This document shows, piece after piece, positions 55,888 to 64,000 of a DNA stretch of 64,000 bases. Within the stretch, counting starts at the first letter, position 1. The number at the start of each line of letters is the position of its first letter. The notes under the pieces are model-generated. The model saw nothing but the letters and a program-made list of their open reading frames with translations. It did not search any database and was not told the origin of the DNA. The position numbers were made by a program, and so were the translations under genes. The DNA lies in assembly GCF_007830155.1 (NCBI RefSeq), contig NZ_VLKY01000012.1:1-64000 (forward strand), read 5' to 3'. The DNA comes from Pseudomonas duriflava (GTDB lineage Bacteria > Pseudomonadota > Gammaproteobacteria > Pseudomonadales > Pseudomonadaceae).

Positions 55888-55892
55888 TTGGG

Positions 55893-57002
<1,110 letters not shown>

Positions 57003-57024
57003 CTAAAGGATCATTCAAGTAATC

Positions 57025-57054
57025 CGGACGAGACCGTTATTAGTGTCTCATCCG
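57025..57054. promoter_or_regulatory. Imperfect inverted repeat in the spuC-spuD interval
   Basis: Arms CGGACGAGAC / GTCTCATCCG (one mismatch, 10-base centre) lie 35 bases before the spuD start within the 184-base gap after spuC. Could be a leader hairpin, an internal operator or the end of the spuABC segment. Confidence 0.5.
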
Positions 57055-57174
57055 ATGCGTCTGGCCAACGCACCGGCGCAGTCTGGCAAGGTCGGGCGCA
57101 GGGCTCAAGAGCGAGCGTATAATCCTTGCCTCATTTGCCGTCTTAACCAGGCAGTCAAGCAGTCAATTCCGCGT

Positions 57175-58548
57175 TTACCCGTTTAAATCGGCTGCCGTCT
57201 GGTCCAGGCATTTGCGTGCCAACGTCACCAGCTCATCGATTTGTTCAGGCTTAATAATCAGCGGTGGCGAAATGATCATGGTGTCGCCCACAGCCCGCAT
57301 GACTAACCCATTACGAAAGCAATGCTCACGGCAGATCATGCCTGCGCTACGGTCGGTAAAGCGTGCCCTGGTTCGTTTGTCGCGAACCAGCTCCAACGCG
57401 GCCACCATCCCCACGCCTCTTGTCTCGCCCACTAGTGGGTGATCAGCCAGCGTCTGCCAACGTTTCTGCAAATACGGTGCCGTTTCGCTTTTGACTCGCT
57501 CGACGATCCCTTCGTCCCGCAGAATACGAATATTTTCCAGCGCAACCGCGGCCGCGACCGGATGCCCGGAATAGGTGAATCCGTGGTAAAACTCGCCGCC
57601 CTGGTTAAGCACCTTGACGATACGGTCGCGAACGATCACACCGCCCATAGGGATATAGCCAGAGGTCAGCCCTTTGGCGATCGGCATGAGATCCGGCTTC
57701 AGACCATAATATTGGCTGCCGAACCACTCGCCGGTCCGGCCAAAGCCGCAAATAACCTCATCAGCGATGAGAAGAATGTCGTATTTGGCCAGAATCTCCT
57801 GGATCTTCGGCCAATAGGTCTTTGGTGGGACGATTACGCCGCCTGCCCCCTGGATCGGTTCGGCAATAAAGGCGGCAACCTTGTCCTCACCCACTTCGAG
57901 AATCTTTTTCTCCAACTGCTCGGCTGCCCAGACGCCAAACTCGTCTGGATTCATATCACCGCCTTCGCCGTACCAGTACGGCTGGACAATATGTTCGATG
58001 CCAGGAATAGGCAGATCGCCCTGCTCGTGCAGAGCCTTCATTCCGCCCAGGCTGACGCCTGCCACCGTCGAGCCGTGGTAACCATTCCAGCGGCCGATGA
58101 TGACCTTTTTCTCTGGCTGCCCCTTGGTCGCCCAGTAGTGACGCACCATACGCAGCACGGTGTCGTTGGATTCCGAGCCCGAGCCGGTGAAAAATACATG
58201 ATTCATCCCCTCCGGCGCCAAGTCGGCAATAGTCTGGGCCAGTTCAATAGCTGGCGGATGGGCCGTCTGGAAGAACAGGTTGTAATACGACAGCTCACGC
58301 ATCTGCTGGGTCGCGGCCTGAACCAACTCCTCCCGGCCATACCCTACGTTCACGCACCACAGCCCGGCCATGCCATCGAGGATACGATGCCCGTCGCTGT
58401 CCCACAGGTAGACGCCTTCGGCGCGGGTGATGATGCGGGCGCCCTTGGCATTGAGCAGCTTGTAATCCGTGAAAGGCGGCAGGTGGTGGTCCCGACTGAG
58501 CGCCTGCCATTGGGCAGTCCGGTTAGTCGCCTTCATGTCGTCGTTCAT
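57175..58548 (-). CDS. spuC: Polyamine aminotransferase SpuC (putrescine/polyamine:pyruvate)
   Basis: 457 residues, class III PLP aminotransferase. PLP lysine in IAKGLTSGYIPMGG; other landmarks LFFQTAHPPAIELA, FTGSGSESNDTVLR, GYHGSTVAGVSLGG, DEVICGFGRTGEWFG. Transfers the amino group of putrescine or related diamines to pyruvate, feeding 4-aminobutyraldehyde catabolism. GAGGGA precedes ATG 58548; the frame open to 58629 overlaps spuB and lacks a site. Confidence 0.94.
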   Translation of the reverse strand: MNDDMKATNRTAQWQALSRDHHLPPFTDYKLLNAKGARIITRAEGVYLWDSDGHRILDGMAGLWCVNVGYGREELVQAATQQMRELSYYNLFFQTAHPPAIELAQTIADLAPEGMNHVFFTGSGSESNDTVLRMVRHYWATKGQPEKKVIIGRWNGYHGSTVAGVSLGGMKALHEQGDLPIPGIEHIVQPYWYGEGGDMNPDEFGVWAAEQLEKKILEVGEDKVAAFIAEPIQGAGGVIVPPKTYWPKIQEILAKYDILLIADEVICGFGRTGEWFGSQYYGLKPDLMPIAKGLTSGYIPMGGVIVRDRIVKVLNQGGEFYHGFTYSGHPVAAAVALENIRILRDEGIVERVKSETAPYLQKRWQTLADHPLVGETRGVGMVAALELVRDKRTRARFTDRSAGMICREHCFRNGLVMRAVGDTMIISPPLIIKPEQIDELVTLARKCLDQTAADLNG

Positions 58549-58595
58549 GGTACGTCCCTCTTTAAACACGCGCCGGGCTAGCCGGCGCAGGCGGG

Positions 58596-59954
58596 TCATA
58601 CACTCATCAGGAGAAACTCCCGCTCCCACGAGCTGATGACCCTTTTATAATTTTCGTGCTCGGCCCGCTTCACCGCGACATACCCTCGTGTAAAGCGGTT
58701 GCCAAGGTACTGCTCCATTGTGAGCGATTGCTCCATCCGCTCCAGCGCCGCCTCCAAGGTTAGCGGCAACCGTAAGTTACGCCGTTCATAGCCGCGCCCT
58801 TTCACCGGTGCGCTGGGCTCAATACCTTCGATCATGCCGAGATAACCGCACAAGAGGCTGGCCGCCAGCGCCAGGTACGAGTTGGCATCAGCGCCTGCCA
58901 GACGATTCTCCACACGCCGGTTCTGTGGATCGGAATCCGGCACGCGTAGTCCCACGGTACGGTTCTCTTCGCCCCACTCCACGTTGACCGGCGCGGAGGT
59001 ATCCGGCAGGAAACGGCGGAACGAATTCACATTAGGCGCGAATAACGGCAGGATTTCCGGGATATATTTTTGCAGGCCGCCTATGTGATGACGGAACAGA
59101 TCGGTCATGGAGCCATCCACCAGCGAAAAGACGGTTTTGCCGGTTTTCAGGTCCACCACGCTCTGGTGTAGATGCATGGCACTACCCGGTTCTCCGGTCA
59201 TGGGCTTGGCCATGAAGGTAGCCGTCACGTTGTGCTTGAGTGCTGCCTCGCGCATGGTGCGCTTGAAAACGAAAATCTGGTCAGCCAGATGCAGCGGGTC
59301 ACCGTGTCGGAAATTGATTTCCATCTGGGCGGTGCCTTCCTCGTGGATCAGGGTATCCAGATCCAGCTGCTGGGCCTCGCACCAGTCGTACATGTCCTCG
59401 AAAAGCGGATCGAATTCGTTGGCCGCGTCGATTGAAAAGGACTGCCGGCCCGTTTCCTGACGCCCGGAGCGCCCTACCGGCGGCTGCAGGGGATAATCAG
59501 GGTCGTCGCTGCGCTTGGTGAGGTAGAACTCCATTTCGGGCGCAACGATCGGCTTCCAGCCTTTGTCGGCATACAGCTTGAGAACTTTTTTGAGGATATT
59601 ACGCGGCGACAGCTCAATGGGCCGCCCCTGTTTGTCATAAGTGTCGTGAATGACCTGGGCGGTAGGCTCGATAGCCCAGGGCACTAGAAAGACGGCATTT
59701 TCGTCGGGCTTGCAGAACATGTCGATATCGGCGGGATCGAGCAGTTCGTAGTAGATGTCGTCCTCAACATAATCGCCGGTCACGCTCTGCAACAGGACGC
59801 TTTCCGGCAAACGCATGCCTTTTTCGTTGATGAACTTGGACGTGGGCGAAATTTTACCACGTGCAATGCCTGTAAGATCAGAGATCAGACATTCAACTTC
59901 GGTGATCTTGTGCTCTTTCAACCATTGGGTGAGCTGGTCAAGCTGGTTAGCCAT
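58596..59954 (-). CDS. spuB: Gamma-glutamylpolyamine synthetase SpuB (GlnA-like)
   Basis: 452 residues, glutamine-synthetase fold. Ligates glutamate to a polyamine amino group with ATP in the gamma-glutamylation route. Motifs VAPEMEFYLTKR (metal/glutamate site), MEINFRHGDP, TFMAKPMTGEPGSAMHLHQS and NRRVENRLAGADANSYLALAA. Replacement of the usual GlnA adenylylation region and the presence of spuA/C neighbours separate it from true glutamine synthetase. Divided from spuC by 47 bases. Confidence 0.94.
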   Translation of the reverse strand: MANQLDQLTQWLKEHKITEVECLISDLTGIARGKISPTSKFINEKGMRLPESVLLQSVTGDYVEDDIYYELLDPADIDMFCKPDENAVFLVPWAIEPTAQVIHDTYDKQGRPIELSPRNILKKVLKLYADKGWKPIVAPEMEFYLTKRSDDPDYPLQPPVGRSGRQETGRQSFSIDAANEFDPLFEDMYDWCEAQQLDLDTLIHEEGTAQMEINFRHGDPLHLADQIFVFKRTMREAALKHNVTATFMAKPMTGEPGSAMHLHQSVVDLKTGKTVFSLVDGSMTDLFRHHIGGLQKYIPEILPLFAPNVNSFRRFLPDTSAPVNVEWGEENRTVGLRVPDSDPQNRRVENRLAGADANSYLALAASLLCGYLGMIEGIEPSAPVKGRGYERRNLRLPLTLEAALERMEQSLTMEQYLGNRFTRGYVAVKRAEHENYKRVISSWEREFLLMSV

Positions 59955-60044
59955 AAAGACCTCAAGGTTTTGAAAAACCCTGCCCGGAAGGTACGTTGAA
60001 TCCGGCTGTCCGGGCAGGACGATACGAACAACGAGTTACCCTCG

Positions 60045-60794
60045 TCAGCGCAGCCCGGCGCGGTGGCGACAGGCCTCGCCAAAAGCATTGAAAATCGCGA
60101 GATAGTGCGGATTGTTACGCACCTGCCACTCCGGATGCCACTGTACGCCTAGCGCGAATGTAGCAGACTCGACCGAAAACGCCTCGACCAAACCATCAGA
60201 GGCCAGCGCTTCAACCCGCAGACCCGGCGCCAACCGATCGACGCCCTGACTATGAATGGAGTTGACCTCGAACTCGGCAGGCACCCCCAAGCGTGCGAAC
60301 AGGCCATTCGGCTGTATGCGGACCGTGTGACGAGTACCGTACTGAACCTCAACCGGCATGTCAGGATCCTCACGATGATCCATGAACGGGCCGGCTTCAT
60401 GCACCTTTTGATGCAAGCTGCCACCAAACGCCACGTTCATCTCTTGAAAACCGCGGCAGATTCCTAATAGCGGAATGTCTGCCTCTACCGCCGCGCGAAT
60501 CAGCGGCAGTGTCATGCGGTCTCGCTCGGGATCATGAAGCGTATCCGGCTCGCTAGGCAAGCCCTGGTAGTTATGCGGCTCTACATTCGACGGCGAGCCG
60601 GTAAGCAGCAGGCCATCCAGGCGCTCAAGCAGCGCGCCTGGATCGATGAGATCACCCAACGCTGGAATAACCATGGGCAGCCCCCCGGAACCGCTGACAA
60701 CCGCACGCAGATATTTGTCGCCCGCGATATGAAAGGGATGCAAACCGAGCTGCCTGGTGCAGGCGGTGACGCCGATTAACGGCAGACACGACAT
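60045..60794 (-). CDS. spuA: Gamma-glutamyl-polyamine hydrolase SpuA (class I glutamine amidotransferase-like)
   Basis: 249 residues, PuuD-type. Nucleophile cysteine in PLLGICRGFQEMNVAFGG, catalytic His-Glu near the C-terminus in GVQWHPEWQ, and TGSPSNVEPHNYQG. Hydrolyses gamma-glutamyl-polyamine derivatives to release GABA or related products. First gene of the spuABCDEFGH operon, divergent from spuI; the open frame to 60851 has no homology beyond MSCLPLIGVTA. Confidence 0.93.
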   Translation of the reverse strand: MSCLPLIGVTACTRQLGLHPFHIAGDKYLRAVVSGSGGLPMVIPALGDLIDPGALLERLDGLLLTGSPSNVEPHNYQGLPSEPDTLHDPERDRMTLPLIRAAVEADIPLLGICRGFQEMNVAFGGSLHQKVHEAGPFMDHREDPDMPVEVQYGTRHTVRIQPNGLFARLGVPAEFEVNSIHSQGVDRLAPGLRVEALASDGLVEAFSVESATFALGVQWHPEWQVRNNPHYLAIFNAFGEACRHRAGLR

Positions 60795-61062
60795 GGGACA
60801 CCCGTTATGGTTGGCCTGTATGAGAGTTGTTTCGAGAGTAGTACCGTTCAATTTTTTCTACAACTGTCTCACGAGCTTGAACGGCTAGCTTCCCAGCTGT
60901 TCGTAAAACAAGTCTCACTCGCCGAAATGCTCGCTCAGAATGCGCAATTTTGGAGAAAGAGCACTAAAACAGAGCAAAGTTGACTTTGGTGAGTCTTTCA
61001 GATTGACTCCTAACTGAAGTCCCCCGCTGATTGATATTTTTAACAACGATAGGTGTTGCATC
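60795..61062. promoter_or_regulatory. Divergent control region, spuA / spuI
   Basis: 268 bases driving the two halves of the polyamine cluster. It is AT-rich near spuI (about 61021-61050) and has two TTGACT sequences near 60980 and 61004 but no convincing -10 partner. Polyamine-responsive control of spu genes is known in P. aeruginosa; I see no motif that proves it here. Confidence 0.55.
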
Positions 61063-62439
61063 ATGTCGGTACCCCCGCGTGCCGTTCACTTGAATGAAGC
61101 GACTGACTTCCTCCAGGCACATCCTGAAGTGCAGTTCGTCGACCTTCTCATCTCGGACATGAACGGCGTGGTGCGTGGCAAACGCATCGACCGAAACAGT
61201 CTGCCCAAAGTTTTCGAAAGAGGAATTAACCTACCCGCCTCACTCTTCGCACTCGATATCACCGGTTCTACCGTAGAAAGCACAGGCCTAGGCCTCGATA
61301 TTGGCGATGCCGATCGCGTCTGCTTTCCTATCGCCGGAACGCTCGCCATGGAGCCCTGGCAAAAACGTCCTACCGCACAGCTGTTAATGACCATGCACGA
61401 AATGGAAGGCTCGCCCTTCTTCGCTGATCCGCGCGAAGTGCTGCGTCAGGTCGTGGAGCGCTTCACCGAGCTGGAACTTACGGTAGTCGCGGCCTTCGAG
61501 CTCGAGTTCTATCTGATCGACCAAGAAAATATCAACGGTCGACCCCAGCCGCCCCGCTCGCCTATTTCAGGCAAACGCCCTCAATCCGTTCAGGTCTACT
61601 CCATCGACGACCTCGACGAATATGCCGATTGCTTGCAAGACATCATTGACGGTGCCCGTGCCCAGAATATTCCGGCCGAAGCCGTAGTGGCCGAATCGGC
61701 GCCAGCACAGTTCGAAGTCAACCTCAATCATGTGGCTGACCCGATCAAGGCGTGTGACTATGCAGTGCTACTCAAGCGGCTGATCAAAAACATCGCGTAT
61801 GATCATGAGATGGACACAACCTTCATGGCCAAGCCCTACCCCGGGCAGGCGGGCAATGGACTGCACGTGCATATTTCGCTTCTGGACAAGAATGGCAACA
61901 ACATCTTCATGAGCGAGGATCCCGAGCAGAACGCCGCATTACGTCATGCCGTCGGCGGTGTGCTCGAGACCCTGCCTGCCTCGATGGCCTTCCTCTGCCC
62001 GAACGTTAACTCCTACCGCCGCTTTGGCTCGCAGTTCTATGTACCCAACGCACCTAGCTGGGGGCTGGACAACCGGACAACGGCACTACGCATCCCGACA
62101 GGCAATCCCGAGGCGTTGCGTATCGAACACCGGGTAGCGGGCGCTGATGCGAACCCTTACCTCCTGCTGGCAGGCCTACTGGCTGGGGTTCATCACGGAT
62201 TGACCAACCAGGTTGAACCGCCTCCCGTAACAGAAGGCAACTCTTACGAGCAGCACGAGCAGAGCCTGCCGAACAACCTGCGTGATGCCTTGCGCGAGCT
62301 GGATGACAGTAAAGTCATGGCGCGTTATATCGACCCGAAATACATCGATATCTTTGTAGCCTGCAAGGAGCATGAGCTGGAGGAATTCGAGCACTCCATT
62401 TCGGACCTCGAATACAACTGGTACCTGCACACCGTCTAA
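61063..62439 (+). CDS. spuI: Glutamate-polyamine ligase SpuI (GlnA-like)
   Basis: 458 residues, second glutamine-synthetase-like enzyme of the cluster, about as different from SpuB as separate subfamilies. Motifs VVAAFELEFYLIDQEN, FEVNLNHVADPIKACDY, TFMAKPYPGQAGNGLHVHIS and NSYRRFGSQFYVPNAP, RIEHRVAGADANPYLLLAG. Catalyses ATP-dependent gamma-glutamylation of polyamines (PuuA-like). Followed by a long stem-loop and then the decayed region. Cytoplasmic. Confidence 0.94.
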   Translation: MSVPPRAVHLNEATDFLQAHPEVQFVDLLISDMNGVVRGKRIDRNSLPKVFERGINLPASLFALDITGSTVESTGLGLDIGDADRVCFPIAGTLAMEPWQKRPTAQLLMTMHEMEGSPFFADPREVLRQVVERFTELELTVVAAFELEFYLIDQENINGRPQPPRSPISGKRPQSVQVYSIDDLDEYADCLQDIIDGARAQNIPAEAVVAESAPAQFEVNLNHVADPIKACDYAVLLKRLIKNIAYDHEMDTTFMAKPYPGQAGNGLHVHISLLDKNGNNIFMSEDPEQNAALRHAVGGVLETLPASMAFLCPNVNSYRRFGSQFYVPNAPSWGLDNRTTALRIPTGNPEALRIEHRVAGADANPYLLLAGLLAGVHHGLTNQVEPPPVTEGNSYEQHEQSLPNNLRDALRELDDSKVMARYIDPKYIDIFVACKEHELEEFEHSISDLEYNWYLHTV

Positions 62440-62447
62440 CTGTAATA

Positions 62448-62488
62448 CCAAGCCATATTCCGCTTCTGCGAGACGGAATATGGCTTGG
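62448..62488 (+). terminator. Perfect 15-base stem-loop after spuI
   Basis: Arms CCAAGCCATATTCCG / CGGAATATGGCTTGG with an 11-base loop, nine bases after the spuI stop. No T tract follows on either strand, so it may be a 3'-end stabiliser or a mobile-repeat relic rather than an intrinsic terminator. Confidence 0.75.
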
Positions 62489-62881
62489 AAAAGCGAATGC
62501 TGTCGAACGGCTTGGGCGGGCTCCATTTACGTTCTTCCCGCTTTATTGAACCGCCAAGGTAGCCTTTCCCAGGCGCAGCTCATCGAGCAACCCGGAAAAC
62601 GCTATTAGGGTGTTGATAAATATCTGCCTTTCATATGCCTCGTCAGCCGAGCATTGGCGAAGCCATCAGTGCACAAAAGGCAGATCGGCCGGTTTCCTGT
62701 ATGGTTCCCAGGAAGGCTCCTATATATTCGTTGACAACCTAGCGATTCCAAGCAAATCTCGTAATCCTGTCCTGGCTTACACGTTCATCAACTACCTGAT
62801 GCAGACAGACACTATGACCCGCATTGGCACGAGCATTTCCTGGAATCACTGTTTCCGGAAAGCGCACGTTGCATAACCGTC
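62489..62881 (+). pseudogene. Relic of a periplasmic polyamine-binding protein gene
   Basis: No intact gene. A plus-strand frame (62610-62876) contains, from about 62703, GSQEGSYIFVDNLAIPSKSRN followed by VLAYTFINYLMQTDTMTRIG, which matches the conserved C-terminal third of SpuD/PotF-type binding proteins (compare [29 protein letters not shown] in SpuD at 55.9-57.0 kb). The signal peptide and N-terminal two thirds are missing. In P. aeruginosa a third such binding-protein gene lies exactly here, after spuI and before aguR/aguB. Confidence 0.75.
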
Positions 62882-63249
62882 ATGGATGCCAAGCTGCTGT
62901 TCTACCCAACCGAGCCCCATGGTGAGCCGCACGATAAGACCATTCAGTCACGCGCTCACTGGCAGCGCCAAGGCCAAGCCGGTGCCAATCTGATGCCGTT
63001 GATCGCATCCAACCGCATCGGCACAAAAGCACAGGATGATTACAACATTACCTTTTACGGCTCCTCCTTTATCACCGACCCGTTCGGTACAAGGTCGAGG
63101 AAGCCGGTGAAACCAAAGAAACAGTAGTGGTCCACACGTTCGACCTGAATCAACTTGAACATATCCGCAGTGCCTGGGGTGTGTTCCGTGACCGTCGCCT
63201 GAACCTGTACGGCCCGATCAAAACCCTTGATGGAGAATTGCAATCATGA
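62882..63249 (+). pseudogene. aguB: aguB remnant (N-carbamoylputrescine amidohydrolase), truncated and frameshifted
   Basis: Only the C-terminal part survives. The first frame reads MDAKLLFYPTEPHGEPHD, then IQSRAHWQRQGQAGANLMPLIASNRIG and YNITFYGSSFITDPFG, characteristic of AguB; at about 63088-63091 one base is missing and the protein continues in the next frame as KVEEAGETKETVVVHTFDL, then [24 protein letters not shown], to a stop at 63247-63249. About 190 N-terminal residues, including the catalytic Glu/Lys/Cys of the nitrilase fold, are absent. The stop overlaps the aguA start (ATGA), showing the old operon layout. Confidence 0.88.
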
Positions 63250-64000
63250 GTCTGCTCGCCTCGACCCCTCGCGCCGAAGGCTTTCGCATGCCGGCAGAAT
63301 GGGAGCCGCAAAAGCAGGTCTGGATGATCTGGCCTGAGCGCACCGATAACTGGCGCCTGGGCGCCAAGCCGGCCCAACTGGCCTTTGCCGAAGTTGCGCG
63401 GGCTATTGCGCGCTTCGAGCCAGTAACGGTAGGCGTTTCGGCCGCACAATACGACAACGCCTGCGCACGTCTGAATCACCCGGCAATCCGTGTCGTCGAG
63501 ATCAGCAATGACGACGCCTGGGCCCGTGATACTGGACCGACCTTTGTTATCAACGACCAAGGCGAAGTGCGTGGCGTGGACTGGGCATTTAACGCCTGGG
63601 GTGGTCTTGTAGGTGGTCTGTATTTTCCCTGGAAACGAGACGATCAGGTTGCCAGCAAGATCCTGATGATGGAAAGCTGCCCGCGTTACCGGACCGAAGA
63701 GTTTGTTCTGGAAGGCGGCTCCATCCACGTGGACGGTGAAGGCACGCTGATCACCACGGCAGAATGCCTGCTCAACCGCAACCGCAATCCGCATCTGTCC
63801 CAGCGCGAGATCGAGGCGATACTCAGCGATTATCTGGCCGTAGACAAAGTGGTCTGGCTGCCGGATGGCCTCTATAACGATGAAACCGATGGCCATGTGG
63901 ATAACTTCTGCTGCTACGTGCGGCCAGCCGAGGTGCTGCTGACGTGGTGCGACGATCCACAGGACCCAAACTACGCCCGCTGCCGCGCAGCACTCGAAGT
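63246..64000 (+). CDS. aguA: Agmatine deiminase AguA (5' part)
   Basis: First 251 codons of a gene of about 370; it runs off the right edge. Deiminates agmatine to N-carbamoylputrescine. Family motifs are clear: [63 protein letters not shown] and [13 protein letters not shown](V) with the catalytic Asp/His region. The catalytic cysteine of the guanidino-modifying fold lies beyond the window, so intactness cannot be judged. Its ATG overlaps the stop of the aguB relic. Confidence 0.9.
   Translation, partial: MSLLASTPRAEGFRMPAEWEPQKQVWMIWPERTDNWRLGAKPAQLAFAEVARAIARFEPVTVGVSAAQYDNACARLNHPAIRVVEISNDDAWARDTGPTFVINDQGEVRGVDWAFNAWGGLVGGLYFPWKRDDQVASKILMMESCPRYRTEEFVLEGGSIHVDGEGTLITTAECLLNRNRNPHLSQREIEAILSDYLAVDKVVWLPDGLYNDETDGHVDNFCCYVRPAEVLLTWCDDPQDPNYARCRAALE

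Noticed and set aside
57439-58581. Long plus-strand frame (380 codons) opposite spuC
   Set aside because: Antisense shadow of a well-conserved aminotransferase; no ribosome site or homology seen.

Overview
The window looks like a chromosomal segment of a pseudomonad (Pseudomonas sensu lato). Gene content and order match the Pseudomonas neighbourhood ftsY / two M16 peptidases / rsmD / coaD / ferredoxin, then lgt / tauE-like / ptsP / rppH / ilvA / rpiA, then FAH-fold protein / D-2-hydroxyglutarate dehydrogenase / serA, and finally the spu-agu polyamine cluster. Base composition is moderate (by eye in the mid-50s % GC), lower than P. aeruginosa. I saw no rRNA, tRNA, CRISPR array or intact insertion sequence. 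Starts were re-chosen from Shine-Dalgarno spacing, signal peptides and family length where the longest frame was clearly too long.

Layout. 1-6.2 kb: 5' part of ftsY (minus) with a long hexanucleotide microsatellite, then plus-strand M16 peptidase pair, rsmD, YheT-like hydrolase, coaD and ferredoxin. 6.2-12.3 kb: small exported protein, lgt, TauE/SafE permease, NRDE protein, ptsP and rppH. 12.9-20.9 kb: ilvA, rpiA, two tandem SdiA-regulated-type propeller proteins, FAH-family protein, D-2-hydroxyglutarate dehydrogenase and serA. 20.9-25.3 kb: an unannotated decayed gene, then DUF523, 2OG-Fe(II) oxygenase, DUF2059, lysophospholipase-like and thioredoxin-like proteins. 25.4-30.2 kb: a MarR-headed tripartite efflux operon with operator-like palindromes. 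30.3-43.2 kb: MAPEG protein, Na+/H+ antiporter, CoA-transferase, folA, a membrane protein/GTPase pair (DUF2868-DUF3482), and two LysR regulators each divergent from a transporter (FUSC, EamA).

43.3-51.2 kb: thyA diverges from a pentose-phosphate cluster: transketolase, a bifunctional transaldolase/glucose-6-phosphate isomerase fusion, a short 6-phosphogluconate dehydrogenase and a HAD phosphatase. Most pseudomonads lack 6-phosphogluconate dehydrogenase and rely on the Entner-Doudoroff route, so this block is the most distinctive metabolic feature here and resembles the fused-gene arrangement known from acetic acid bacteria.

51.5-64 kb: the polyamine block. The spuA-B-C-D-E-F-G-H operon (minus strand: uptake ABC transporter with two binding proteins, plus gamma-glutamylation/transamination enzymes) diverges from spuI, a second glutamine-synthetase-like ligase. 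Downstream of spuI, where P. aeruginosa carries a further binding protein, aguR and aguB before aguA, this genome has only fragments: a piece of a polyamine-binding protein and an N-terminally truncated, frameshifted aguB, followed by an apparently open aguA that runs off the end. Agmatine could still be deiminated, but the next step to putrescine seems lost at this locus.
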